Shown: piece after piece, positions 47,579-57,990 of the stretch
Position numbering within the stretch: the first letter of the stretch is position 1
How the letters are laid out: every line of letters begins with the position of its first letter
Assembly (NCBI GenBank): GCA_907163345.1
Contig: CAJQUN010000400.1
Coordinates: 124,001 to 188,000 of the forward strand
Source of the DNA: Haberlea rhodopensis
Taxonomy: Eukaryota > Streptophyta > Magnoliopsida > Lamiales > Gesneriaceae
DNA: 64,000 nucleotides
Direction: 5' to 3'
Made by a program: the position numbers and the translations under genes
The notes under the pieces: model-generated
Databases searched by the model: none
Seen by the model: the letters and a program-made list of their open reading frames with translations, nothing else
Told to the model about the DNA's origin: nothing

Positions 47579-49003
47579 AACTCCCCCATACTTACTCTTT
47601 ACTCGACCTCGAGTAAACAAATAAAACTACAATATTTTTGGTTAGCTCATAGATTCATAACAAAGCAACTTGTCCTCACTTTAATGCCTCAACAATTTTA
47701 ACATGCACAGTAATGAAAGGCGGTGAAAAGTTAACAGTGGAACAAGTTCAATCCCTAAACATTTCATACTCAACAAAGTAGTGAACGTGTGTGTGTGGTC
47801 ATAAACAAGTTTTATGTACAAATTATAGATCCAAAATATGCAAAGCCATAATAGTTCAAGTCATACACTAACACAAGTATAAGCTCACTTGCACACTCTT
47901 CTCCACTATCTTAGCTACTTTGCAAACACGAATCAAGTAGATCTTTATTAGCTTGTAGCTTGGCCTAGGTATTGGCTTATGAAAGAAAGGATAAAGATAT
48001 ATCAAACAAGAGAGTATGATGAAATGCACACTAAAACTTCTCTTCTTGCATGAAGTTTTCAAACCTTGTTCATTTTCCAAGGTTTATTTCAACATTTTTT
48101 TCTTCTTTTGTCTGTCTTGGCTCCCCTTGGAGTCATATTTTTATCAAATTTCTCAAGGCATTCCTTTTCTTTCATGTATTTCATTCTTTTGACAATAAAG
48201 TTCACAAATATAATTCAATGAATTCCCAAGTGCATGTGAATGAAATACATCATACTCCCTTAAAAGGTATGGATTAAAATCATATTTAGGCTAAAAGGAT
48301 AGGTTGATAAGCTAGTCAAGGAATGTTGAATGGGGGTCTTTAGTATGCTTAGCATACTACCATTCTTTTACATCAAAGCTCAAGAAGGGTACTAGAGATT
48401 GATTTTGTTTACATGGTAGGCTTGAAAGGCTCAACTGCATCAAAGATTGCCTATATCACTTTCATGTTTGCAAGTAGTCTAGACATACGCCTCAAAGAGC
48501 ATGTAGTTAAGTTCTAGCATGTATTAGAGACTTCTTAAGACTATCACAAAGTTCACACATTCTTCACTAAGTTATGCACACTTCACAAGCCATGACAATA
48601 ATGTGCTCAAAATATTCAACTACTAAGTTAAAGTAAACTTTGCATTAGAGTTCAAAGTGTTCCAATGTTAACAATTCACCTATGTTCAAAAGCATGCATG
48701 ATATCAATTAGGTTTCATCATGGGCTAGTGATTCTAAGCATGTGTTCACTACTAACTATGAGCTCAAAATTTTCAAATTTTCGATTTTTTTGTATTTTTG
48801 TAATATAAAAGCAATAACACACCACTAATCCCTCCCCCATACTTAAATCTTACATTGTCCCCAATGTAAGGCAAAAATACAAGAAAAGAGAAAAGTCTAA
48901 CTACTAAAGCAATAAAAATAAAAGGGAGGAAGGATACTAACTTCCCTGGGGTTGCCTCCCAAGCAGCGCCTCTGTTTAACGTCGGTGGCCCGACGCCAGT
49001 CCT
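47579..49003 (-). other. Copy B' PPT and 3' non-coding region
   Basis: In sense: right after the gag-protease stop comes a stem-loop CTTACATTG-GGGA-CAATGTAAG (48849-48870) and an internal purine tract AAGTATGGGGGAGGG (48830-48844). Then about 1.2 kb non-coding and the terminal PPT AGTATGGGGGAGTT (47579-47592). No frames of note. Confidence 0.8.
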
Positions 49004-51475
49004 CTATTCAGGTGGTTGATGCAGTGTTGCTCTATCCTTCCTTAACCACCTCAATATCTTCTTCACTCCTCGGTATTTCGGCATGTTGCTCTTTGAGTGG
49101 TCGTCCCCAGTCTTTGCTCCTTCGTCACTTGATTGACATGGTCGATCCGGAGGGTGCTTCTTTCCAACGGTACGATCCTGCAAGTGAGAAATAAGAGGGT
49201 CAGCAGTATCGTGAGTAGATAACGTAGCAATAGTATGAACAGTATGCACTAAGTTAGAATCCATACCTCTATTGTCGTCAAGGCCATCAGTAGCCTTTTC
49301 CATTTCCCACAACTCATCATTATCAAAATCCGAATCATAATCATCATGTATGCCAATAGCGTAACTAGAATGCTCAAGAGTCTTAATGGGTTCATAGATG
49401 TTGAATTTTGCAACTTTACCATTAGACTCCAATGTTATCATACCGCTATTCATATCGATTACTGATTTTGATGTATTCAAGAATGACCTCCCTAAAAGGA
49501 TTAGACTAGATGGATCACCATTTTCCATGTCTAAGACATAGAAATCGGCTGGGAAAACCAAGTTCTCTACATGCACGATTACGTCCTCTATTATCCCCCT
49601 AGGTATGACCGTGGACTTATCAGCTAAATGAATCATAGTGTCATTTCTTTTTAAAAGTCCCAGTTTTAGTTGAGAATAGATTGAGTAAGGCATGACATTT
49701 ATAGAAGATCCTAAATCAAGCATAGCCTTCTCAATCCTATTAGCATTAATCATACATGGGATGGAAAACATACTAGGGTCCTTGCATTTAGCGGGGATGC
49801 TTCTTTGGATGTCCGCCGAAACATTCTCACCTAGCTCGACCTTGGGCTGCCCTTCGCGTTCCTTGCACTTATCATCTTTCTTGGCTTCTTTGAGTGGATC
49901 TTCTTCATTACAGTGTGGGGACATCTCGTAGAGCCTCTTGAGACCCTTGTCCTTCAAATTCATCTTCAATGCAAGGGGGAATGGGGGTTCACTTTTATAT
50001 TCAGAAAAGTTGGGGAACTTACCTCGTGGTTCCTCATCTTGCATGGATTCTTCAACTTCTTTCTCATTCTCCGTCTTCTCTTCGTTATTGGGTGGAGTCG
50101 GTACCACCTTCTCCTCAGCCGTATCTTCGCTCATCTTCAAAGTGATAGCGCTCACATTCTCCATGGGGTTCATCTCCGGTTGTGAAGGCAATCCATTGGA
50201 GATTTTTGCTTCAATCTTGTTGAGAGAAGTTGCCAGTTGTCCCATTTGTGTAGTCAAGCTCTGGATGCTTGCCCTCGTCTCCTGTTGAAATTGTAAGCTA
50301 TTTTCAGCAATAACTTTGATGCTATGTTCTAACCTGTCAGAAGGAGGGTGCAATGGAGGTGGTGGAGGTCTCTGATATGGCGATCTATAGGTTGGAGGTT
50401 GGTGCATCTGTGGGTTGCCATATCCTTGGTTCGGATGATCTTGCCAACCTTGATTGTAATTGCTCGATGGATTACCATAGCTCCTTTGTGGGGGACCTGG
50501 GAATCCTCCCGTTGCATTCACGTGCTCAGTGGCTGTCTCTTGTAATGAGGGACATGCATCAGTGGGATGGTTCACAGCTAGACAGATTCCACACGGCTTT
50601 ATCTTCCCTACATTTCCACCTGCAAGACCACGCACAAGAAAAGTTAGGTCTATCAGTTGTTGTTCCAGGTTTGATACGTTTACCTCTTTTCTTTGCGGTT
50701 GTCCATGGCGAACATGTCCAAACTGTTGGGAATTGGCCGCCATGTTAGCTATCAGGCTCCTCGCCTCCTCCGCTGTCTTGTCGATAAATGCTCCTCCGCT
50801 TGCCGCATCCACCAAGTTCCTGTCACCATAAAGCAAACCTTCATAGAAATATTGAAACAGCAGATGTTCACTTATCTGATGTTGTGGACAACTTGCACAC
50901 AACTTCTTGAATCGTTCCCAGTACTCATGCAGTGACTCCTCGTGGAACTACTTCACGCCGTAGATCTCCTTCCTTATGTTAGTCGCCCTTGAAGCAGGAA
51001 AATACTTCTCCAGGAATACTCTTTGTAAGTCCGTCCACGTGGTGATCGATCCGGATGGTAAGTAGAATAGCCAGTCTTTTGCAGCGTCCTTTAGAGAAAA
51101 TGGAAAGGCTCTTAACTTTATTTGATCCTCAGTGATTCCGGTCGGCTTCATAGTAGTGCACACCACGTGGAATTCCATTAAATGCTTGTGCGGGTTTTCT
51201 CCTGCAAGACCATGAAAAGCTGGCAATAAGTGAATTAAACCAGACTTGAGTTCGAAATTTACGTTATTAGTCAGGGCAGGGAAAGTGATGCAGAGAGGTT
51301 GTTGATCCAAGTTAGGATTCGCCAACTGCCTCAAGCTTTGATTCGCAGCCATCATGGTCCTCTCTTCTTCTTCTTCAAGCAGCCTTGCTTCTCTTCTTCT
51401 TTGATGTAGTGTCCTCTCGATCTCAGGATCGTAGTGAAAGTTATCTTCGTGATTAAACGATCCACCTGTACTCAT
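49004..51475 (-). CDS. Copy B' Gag-protease polyprotein
   Basis: ATG at 51473-51475 (MSTGGSFNHEDNFHYDPEIE), about 94 bases inside the LTR/PBS edge. The frame is open for 823 codons apart from one TAG at 50948-50950. Gag: RQLANPNLDQQPLCITFPAL, AFPFSLKDAAKDWLFYLPSG, SITTWTDLQRVFLEKYFPAS, HQISEHLLFQYFYEGLLYGD, a Cys/His motif PCGICLAVNHPTDACPS, a Gln/Pro/Tyr-rich stretch and a coiled-coil-like segment (IKVIAENSLQFQQETRASIQ). Protease: AMLDLGSSINVMPYSIYSQL and DPSSLILLGRSFLNTSKSVI. The about 130-residue tail is acidic then basic and ends at a natural stop. It would supply particle and protease only. Confidence 0.92.
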
Positions 51476-51545
51476 CAACAAACCAAAGTAGTAATGTGGG
51501 ATAACAAATAATAAAAAAAATCGACACAAAATAATACCAATGTCG

Positions 51546-51563
51546 TCCCCGGCAACGGCGCCA
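51546..51563 (-). other. Copy B' PBS, tRNA-Asp
   Basis: TCCCCGGCAACGGCGCCA, the reverse complement of the tRNA-Asp primer site, five bases from the LTR. Confidence 0.93.
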
Positions 51564-51568
51564 AAATT

Positions 51569-53073
51569 TGGTAGTGCTTATCGCGTACGCCCAAATTAAC
51601 CCTTCTCAAGTTAATAGCAAAAGTATGTAGTAGCGAGAGTAGGGATCGATCCCACAGGGAATGTAGTATTTTCTTCTGTGTCGATTTAAAAACGAATAGT
51701 AACAAGGGGGGTTTTGAGTTGAGTGATTACTACTAAGCAAAATTTAAGAAACAAACTAATTAACGAGATTAAATAAACCGTTTAAAACTTATGAGAGTGA
51801 AACAATTCTTGGTTTTCGGTCAACTTTACTTTTGGAAAATTCTCTCTTGATCATCAAATCACTAACATTCGAATTCTTTCAATTATTCATCGATTGGAAA
51901 TTGAATTCCTACCCACCTTAGTATTGGTCAAAGAGAAAACAGCATTCAATCCGACCCTTATCAAATCTCTAATCAAAACTACAGCCGTTAATGATTAAAT
52001 CAATGATAGATTTCAAAACTAATGAGTTCGATAAATCTAATCAATCAAAACTACAGCCGTTAATGATTGATTACCCAATCGTTTCTCCTAAGAATTCAAT
52101 AACCCCTACAGCCGGTAATTATTAATCTTAGTTGCTTCTTAATTAGCTATCGATTATGCATATGAATACTAGATGATCAATCTAATAAACAAACACAATA
52201 ATCATTGAAATCAATACCAAGAAACAGAATTGAAATTGAAATTAAATTCAATAAACAAACCAAAATTCTCACAAGAGATTCAAATCCAAAAGCAAGTATC
52301 CCTTAAACCAAGAATCTAAGAGTTTAGCCTGGCATAATTGAATCTAAAAATAATAAAATCTGATTCGAAAGCATTAAATAAACAAAGGAAAAGAAATTAC
52401 TAAGACGAATCACGATTCCGGCTTATCGATTCCGGCTCCGTTCTTCGTGTTATTCTTGACAAAACTTGAAGGAAAAATCTTCTAAAAACCTAAAATTATT
52501 CTAAAGTGTTGAATAATCTGCCTAAGAGGTGATAAAATCGAGTTATGGGGTCTTGGAGGCTAATAATTAGGTTACAATCTTTTAAACATGATAAAAGACT
52601 TAATTTCCAAAAATCTCGACTCTTTGGCGATCGATCGCCCCTTTTATAGCAATCGATCGCTGCGTTTATTTTTTTCAGCAAAACCCTTGAGGCGATCGAT
52701 CGCCACTTTATAGCGATCGATCGCTTCCCTTCAGTAGCTTCAGGCGATCGATCGCCTAGAATCATCGATCGATCGCTGCATCTTTAATTTTGTTGCTCAA
52801 GTTTCTGTCCAAGGGCGATCGATCTCCTCTTCATGGCAATTGATCTCCTCCTTCAAAATTACGTTTTTGCCATTTTCTTGATCAATTTTGAGTCCTTGTC
52901 ATGTCCATGTCTTTTCTTGGTCTTTACACATCATTTTTAGCTCATTTTCGTCGATTGTACCTACAATTACACAAATATACGATTAGGTAGCATACGTATC
53001 AAATTATCCATCAAAACCTACCAAATCGTAGACAATTAAGCGCTAAAAAATGTGTCTATTTCTAGTAACATCA
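51569..53073 (-). repeat. Copy B' 5' LTR
   Basis: TGGTAGTGCTTATCGCG to CTAGTAACATCA (plus strand), 1505 bases. CGATCGATCG cluster 52625-52831. Confidence 0.93.
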
Positions 53074-53215
53074 AGCTTCTTCTGACATATTCTTCCTACG
53101 TGACTCTGCTTCAGAATCATCCACGGATTCAAGCCTCAATTGTTCGTTCATTTCCCTTGTACTACTACCCATCATACAGTCCTCGCCTCTCCTTCTTCCA
53201 CCAACGAATACCCAT
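53074..53215 (-). pseudogene. Captured host-gene-like fragment, 5' part
   Basis: On the minus strand, starting near 53175, a frame reads MMGSSTREMNEQLRLESVDD and SEAESRRKNMSEEA up to the B' border, and continues in phase into the 3' part left of B' (46074 and below) before meeting a TGA. It looks like the start of a protein-coding exon of unknown identity. Upstream (53216-53500) is non-coding, with a possible splice-like GGGTGAG/GTACAT near 53430. Confidence 0.45.
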
Positions 53216-53506
53216 AATCAAAGATCAATAATCAGCCACGAACTAATCCAAAACAACACCGAAAGAAAAATGAAAGTTCCTCACACGCAATCCATAGATC
53301 CCCGAAGCATTTCCAAAACTTCAAATTCCAGATCCAAACTAAAATTAACTCTAAAAATACAACAATATCTAAACAATTCAATCAAAGATACCCTAAAGGC
53401 CTAAAACCAAATTAAAACCAGTATGTACCTCACCCTATAATTGATGAAATTGTAAAAAGGTATCAATAACTAAAAAATAATTCAACTAAATCCAGGTAAA
53501 TTTTAA

Positions 53507-55536
53507 CATTACATAATAATTCTCAGTACCAAACACAATTAAAAAAGGTCCATATTTTAAGTATTTATGTAGTTAAGTTTTTTATTAAGACGAAATACCC
53601 CTCACACCCATCTCTCAAACTTATTATCCATCCTCTTCTTCCTCGACACAATACGCAGGTCTCCTCCGCCGACTGTACCACCTTCATGTGTCGGAGCTCC
53701 TACGCCACCTCCATCGACAGAGAGCAGGCCTCGACAAAGGAGACGCGAAGCTCTCAAACATCGCCACATGTAGTGATTGTGTGCCGTCCTCCATTAGCAA
53801 TCGTAGCCTCAATGGAGGTGCGAAGCTCTTTGTTCATTAAAAAATAAGTTAAAACTGGAATTAGTTCTGAACACATGAAAAATGGAGAAATTGAGCTTGT
53901 AAGGAAAATTTTTTTGGACAAGCGAATAATTATCCCTAGAATGGGATCATTTTTCAATTCTTCATTGATGCATGATTTTTTTTTAAAAAAAATAAAAATT
54001 TGTCTGCTTTTTGAGGATTTCGGGATTTGAGCAAAAGTGGGATGAATGGAAGAATGGTGCACGCGTGCAGCACTTGACAATTGTACATCATGGGTAAAAA
54101 GTGTATCATGGGAAGTTTGGTGCATGGTTTCACGTTCAAAAAATCATAATCGTGCAGCACTTGACAAAAATTTAAGAATTTTTGGGGCAAAAAATCGTTC
54201 ATCATGGGCTGAAATTCTCAGAATTTCGTACATTTGGTGCACGATATTTTCACCATGTGCGTGCATCAACCTAAAATTGGACATTAGTGCATTAAAATTG
54301 GACATTGATGCACGATTTTTGGACATTGATGCAATTTATTTTGTAATTATGGTGCACGATTTTTATGCAATTATGGTGCACGTTTTTCCAATGTTAGTGC
54401 ATCAATGTCCAATCGTGCATCATGGGTACAAATTCCGAAATTCTATCGTGCATCATTGATAAAAATTCTGAAATTCTTCAATCTTACATCATTTTAAAAA
54501 AATCTTATGCAATTATGGTGCACTATTTTTATGCAATTATGGTGCACGATTTTTCAATGTTAGTACATCAATGTCCAATCGTGCATCACAATATTAAAAA
54601 AATTTGCACCAAAAGTTTAACAATCGTGCGTACATTATAAAATTCAAGTACACCATCATGCTAAAAATCAAATGCACCTTAATGTACCAAAATCGTGCAT
54701 CAACGTACAAAAATCATGCACCAACTTTTGAATATAACTGTATTGTTTGTCGGCCAAAATTAAAACGGCCATAACTTTTGATCCAAGAGATATTTAACCT
54801 ATTATGACCTATGCACGGAAACGTCTTCTCGAGTCGGGTCTAACCCAATAGACTAAAGTGCTATTGGCACCACTGACGAACCTGGAATTTCTTTTTTTAG
54901 ATAGGTTACGCTCAATTTAAAAAATATATATTCCATTTTATTGCTAACTTTGAGTGATTTTCATTAACAAACTGTTTGCCACATTGAGCTCAGATTTTGT
55001 GGGTTTCATGTTCTTGTTTGAGAGAATTTTTAGAAAACTTTTTACTCAATTCTGCATTAATTGATTTTTAACCTTTGGTGCACGATTTTTTAACATATTG
55101 CTTTACATTTTTTTAATTGGGTGCACGATTTTTTATTTAAGTGGTGCATTTGATTTTTGTAATTGTGGGGGGTGGGTGCATGAGTTTTTTGTAATGGAGG
55201 TGCACAATTTTTTAACGACTTTTTAAAGTGTTGGTGCACGATTATTTAACATGATGGTGCATGATTTTTGACATTGGATGCACTAATTTAATTTTGATGC
55301 ACGATTTCGACTTGTGGTGAACATATTTTGGCAAAAAACAAATTAATAATTTTGCGATGCACGTGCTACAGTAAGTTTTGTGCACGTGCTACAATACTTT
55401 TGTGCACGTGTTACAGTGACCGCGCGAGGGTTATTAATGTCATTTCAACAGGAAATAGACTTAAATGAATTGCTGTTTTTTTGGTAGACTATATTGAATT
55501 CTTATACACCAAATGATATCACCCCATAAATGCCCC
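53507..55536. mobile_element. Third minisatellite-bearing MULE-like element
   Basis: Outer arms are imperfect inverted repeats: right end in reverse GGGGCATTTATGGGGTGATA, then CTACCAAAAAAACAG and AATAACCCTCGC; left end CATTACATAATAATTCTCAG, then AGTACCAAACACAA and GAAATACCCCTCAC. The layout copies the elements at 1-1546 and 1561-3832: terminal arm, GC-rich host-like patch (53600-53760), then a GGTGCACGA array. AT-rich 9-mers AAATTTTAA (left) and AATTTAAAA (right) abut the ends but do not match well. Classification moderate. Confidence 0.5.
54045..55405. repeat. Dispersed minisatellite, core GGTGCACGATTTTT
   Basis: Irregular repeats of GGTGCACGATTTTT and (T)TAGTGCATCAATGTCCAATC(GTGCATCA) types at 54045-54600. 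Reversed units (TGCACCAA, CGTGCATCAA) at about 54605-54730, and forward units again at 55075-55405. A unique spacer (54730-55065) includes CGGCCATAACTTTTGATCCA. Confidence 0.85.
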
Positions 55537-55606
55537 AATTTAAAAATATAAAAATATGGGGCCTTACTTAAATAATGGGCCTAAGGCAACAATTTTAATT
55601 GCTTTC

Positions 55607-56903
55607 TGTTGGAATCGAAGAGGGGGGTGAATAAGATTCATTGGCTACTTTATCTTTTTAAAATGAGTTTGCAAAATAAAAGAGTTTGCGCTTGCGGAAG
55701 GCTTATGTCAATCAATAAATAAATAAAATAAAGAAGTAATTAAATAAATAAATGCGTAATGTAATAAAGCGGTAAATGACAAGGATATTTGTTATAGAAG
55801 TTCGGCGATGAATCGCCTACGTCTCCTCTTCCCGGTTAGATAACCTCCAACCGAGGTTCCACTAGAACAAAAGATCTTGGCCTTGAGGGCTCCAAGTTAG
55901 CCACTACACACTCTTCCTGAGTTAACAAAGCTCTTCCCGAGCACAACACTCTTCACGAGTCTTCTTGGCCTTAAGGGCTCCAAGAATAGCCACACAAAAC
56001 TCTTCACGAGTTACCAACACTTTTCACGAGTCTTCTTGGCCTTAAGGGCTCCAAGGATAGCCACAACACATGCACCAACTATACTTGTTGATGACTTTAC
56101 AATTTTCAACTTGCTTTGGTGTTGGAGGACCTTACAATAAACTCAACAAACACCTTCACGGTGTACCAACATGAAGAACACAAGACTCTAACAAAAAGAA
56201 AGAATTACAAACTCCAATACAACAACAATGTATGGAGATTGCAAAGCAATTTGAAATTTGAATGATCAAAGCTTTGTAAAAGTTTGTAGGCTTGTTTCTT
56301 ATCTTCAAAATGCTCCAAAGCATCAATATTTATAGTGTAGGAGGCTCCCTAGGCTCCTACTAGCCGTTGCTACACAAAAGGCTGAAATCACTCGACGATC
56401 GCCTCAGCCATCGCCTCAGGCGATCTCCATCGCCGCGCCCCAACGGTCAGCATTTCACGCATCGCTTCAGGCGATGGGTCGATCGCCTCAGGCGATCAAA
56501 TGCACAAATCAATGTCGTAGCCTCAGCAGCTCAGATTCTTTCATCGCCCCAAACGAACCAGCCATCGCCTCAGGCGATCAGGCCATCGCCTCGGGCGATC
56601 AATGCCTCGCCTCGGGCGAACTCCCCCTGCGCGCGTGCCTCGGCGTCGCTTCAGTCGATGTGCGTGGCGATGGTGCTCCTGGCTGTCATCGCCTGGGGCG
56701 ATGGTCACCATCGCCTGGGGCGATCCAGCCCAGACTTTGCACATTCGATTTTCTTCATTTATTCCACTTTTTAATCACTTAATATGCACACTAAGTAGAC
56801 ATATTAGAAAAACAAACACAAGTTTTGTTGATCATTAAAACTCAAAAATAAACCGGAGATAAATTAACGCATTTAAACACAACCATGCGTTTAAGGCTCA
56901 ACA
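55607..56903 (-). mobile_element. Solo LTR with CGCCTCAGGCGAT repeats
   Basis: TGTTGGAATCGAAGAGG to AAGGCTCAACA, 1297 bases, TG...CA ends, perfect 5-bp TSD CTTTC at 55602-55606 and 56904-56908. Minus-strand orientation is suggested by a TATA (CACTATAAATATTGATG, reverse of about 56323-56339) lying next to a dense cluster of GATCGCCTCAGGCGAT-type palindromes (56390-56720). Tandem CTCTTCACGAG/CTTGGCCTTAAGGGCTCC units lie at 55915-56060. Probably Copia by its start. The frames inside are repeat artefacts. Confidence 0.85.
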
Positions 56904-56932
56904 CTTTCCCTTCAGCCGACCCTGCTTAATGG

Positions 56933-57169
56933 TATCTCTTATGTATTTGTATATTAGACTGATATGTCCTTGTTCCAGTGGACGTTCACTCTCTGCATCC
57001 AGTAGATGATAACTCTTAGCCTTTGGACCCAATAGATATCTTTACATCCGGTAGATGTCTTTTCAGCCGATGGATGATAGCTTTGACTTTCAATATCCGG
57101 TGGATCTTTCTAGAATTAATCAATGTTCTCTTTTTGTTATCACCAAAACTTAAAAATGTTTTTTCAATA
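56933..57169 (-). repeat. Element C 5' LTR, outer part
   Basis: GTATCTCTTATG onward to TTTTTTCAATA, matching 9570-9826 of the 3' LTR. It completes the LTR broken by the hAT-like insertion. Confidence 0.85.
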
Positions 57170-57990
57170 TATGCTAAAATAAATTATAAATAACAATAAT
57201 GCAAATATAAATAATATTAAGCAGATATTTTCTGAATTATTTTTTAGGTTCTCTAAGGTGAGTTTGAAGTTGATATGCACGTGACATTGATTATTCGAGA
57301 AGCTTTCAGTAGCGTACTGTGTACCTAATGAATCCAAAATGGTTTAACACGTAGGCCTTGGACCACAAAGCGAGGCGACAAATCTATGATTAACAAATGT
57401 GCTCCATTTATTACAAACTACAGTATTTATAAATAATAATTAACTCAATTTGCATATTTATATATAGAGTTTTGTTTTATTTATAAATTTTATTATATAT
57501 ATACATATATATTATTTATATTATTATATTATCTATACTATACTATATTATAATGTGCGAGCATCTTAGAGCAACCATTATTGTGAAATTTCAAAAATAC
57601 TTTCTATTTGCTTTGGTAATTGTACTTTCTATTTGCTTTAGTAATTGTAATGAGACCATGAGATAAATGATAATATCGGAAGATCACCTATTAACTTCCC
57701 AACTTAGTTCCAAATTTTCACCAGTTTTTTTACTTTCGAAAATATGTAGCAGTTTTTTCTCTTCCCCATAAAATATCATATGTAAATCAGATATTTCAAA
57801 TATAAATATTTAATATACATACACAATATGTAAATTTTAAAATTTCATTACACACGCAACGCATGTGCATTGGCCGCTAGTAATAGATGAAGTATTTGGC
57901 TATCTAATACGAGTTTTTATTTAATTTTTTAAAATAATATAAATATTATGTAGTTTAGCCCACCCAAATGAAGAATCCTGGTTTTGCCCC
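57170..57990. other. AT-rich interval, nothing recognised
   Basis: Very AT-rich (TATATAT stretches near 57480-57550). No coding frame or element boundary that I can support. Confidence 0.6.

Larger units (their letters stand above)
46075..53073 (-). mobile_element. Family-B gag-protease-only Gypsy element, copy B' (nearly intact)
   Basis: Complete 6999-base minus-strand element with a perfect 5-bp TSD AGCTT (46070-46074 and 53074-53078). LTRs 46075-47578 and 51569-53073, PPT at 47579-47592, tRNA-Asp PBS 51546-51563, and one long gag-protease gene with a single internal stop. No RT, RNase H or integrase is present and no deletion scar is evident: the gene ends with its own stop followed by a conserved 1.4-kb 3' region. 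LTRs differ at about 42 sites in 1.5 kb (hand count). It must depend on enzymes from another element; the Athila/Tat-like lineage of element A shares its PBS and Gag type. Confidence 0.93.
45497..56924. mobile_element. hAT-like non-autonomous DNA transposon carrying a gene fragment (with later inserts)
   Basis: Inserted in the element C 5' LTR. The left end, CATGGGCGGCTCAATC followed by GGAGGCCTTAG, mirrors the right end read in reverse, CAGGGTCGGCTGAAGG followed by TTGCCTTAGGCCC. This terminal pattern is seen in plant hAT elements. Without B' (46075-53073), the MULE-like element (about 53507-55536) and the solo LTR (55607-56903) it is only about 1.1 kb, so it has no transposase. CTTAA occurs at both borders, but a clean 8-bp TSD is not visible and the right border has lost a few LTR bases. 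Superfamily is an inference. Confidence 0.55.
8596..57169 (-). mobile_element. Element C: SIRE-like Ty1/Copia host element of a nested cluster
   Basis: Minus-strand Copia element whose parts are spread over 48.6 kb by later insertions: 3' LTR (8596-9826), 3' leader, two-part extra 3' ORF, pol (21541-24640), gag (24650-26253 and 44175-44524), PBS (44562-44571) and 5' LTR (44574-45492 plus 56933-57169). Removing the nested inserts leaves about 11.2 kb, in the range known for SIRE/Maximus elements, which also carry an extra ORF after pol. Flanks TACAC (8591-8595) and TATGC (57170-57174) are only a weak TSD candidate. Domain order Gag-protease-integrase-RT-RNase H is the Copia order. Many frameshifts and stops: inactive. 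Confidence 0.85.

Noticed and set aside
49692..50935. Plus-strand frames opposite the family-B' gene
   Set aside because: Shadow frames; the minus strand carries 823 codons with Gag and protease motifs.
56367..56838. Overlapping frames of 60-135 codons rich in Ser/Pro/Arg
   Set aside because: They coincide with the GCCTCAGGCGAT palindrome cluster of a solo LTR and are open on both strands.
8596..57169. Possibility of an integrated pararetrovirus
   Set aside because: All RT fragments are Copia or Gypsy type with LTRs, integrase and TSDs. No movement-protein or coat-type sequence seen.
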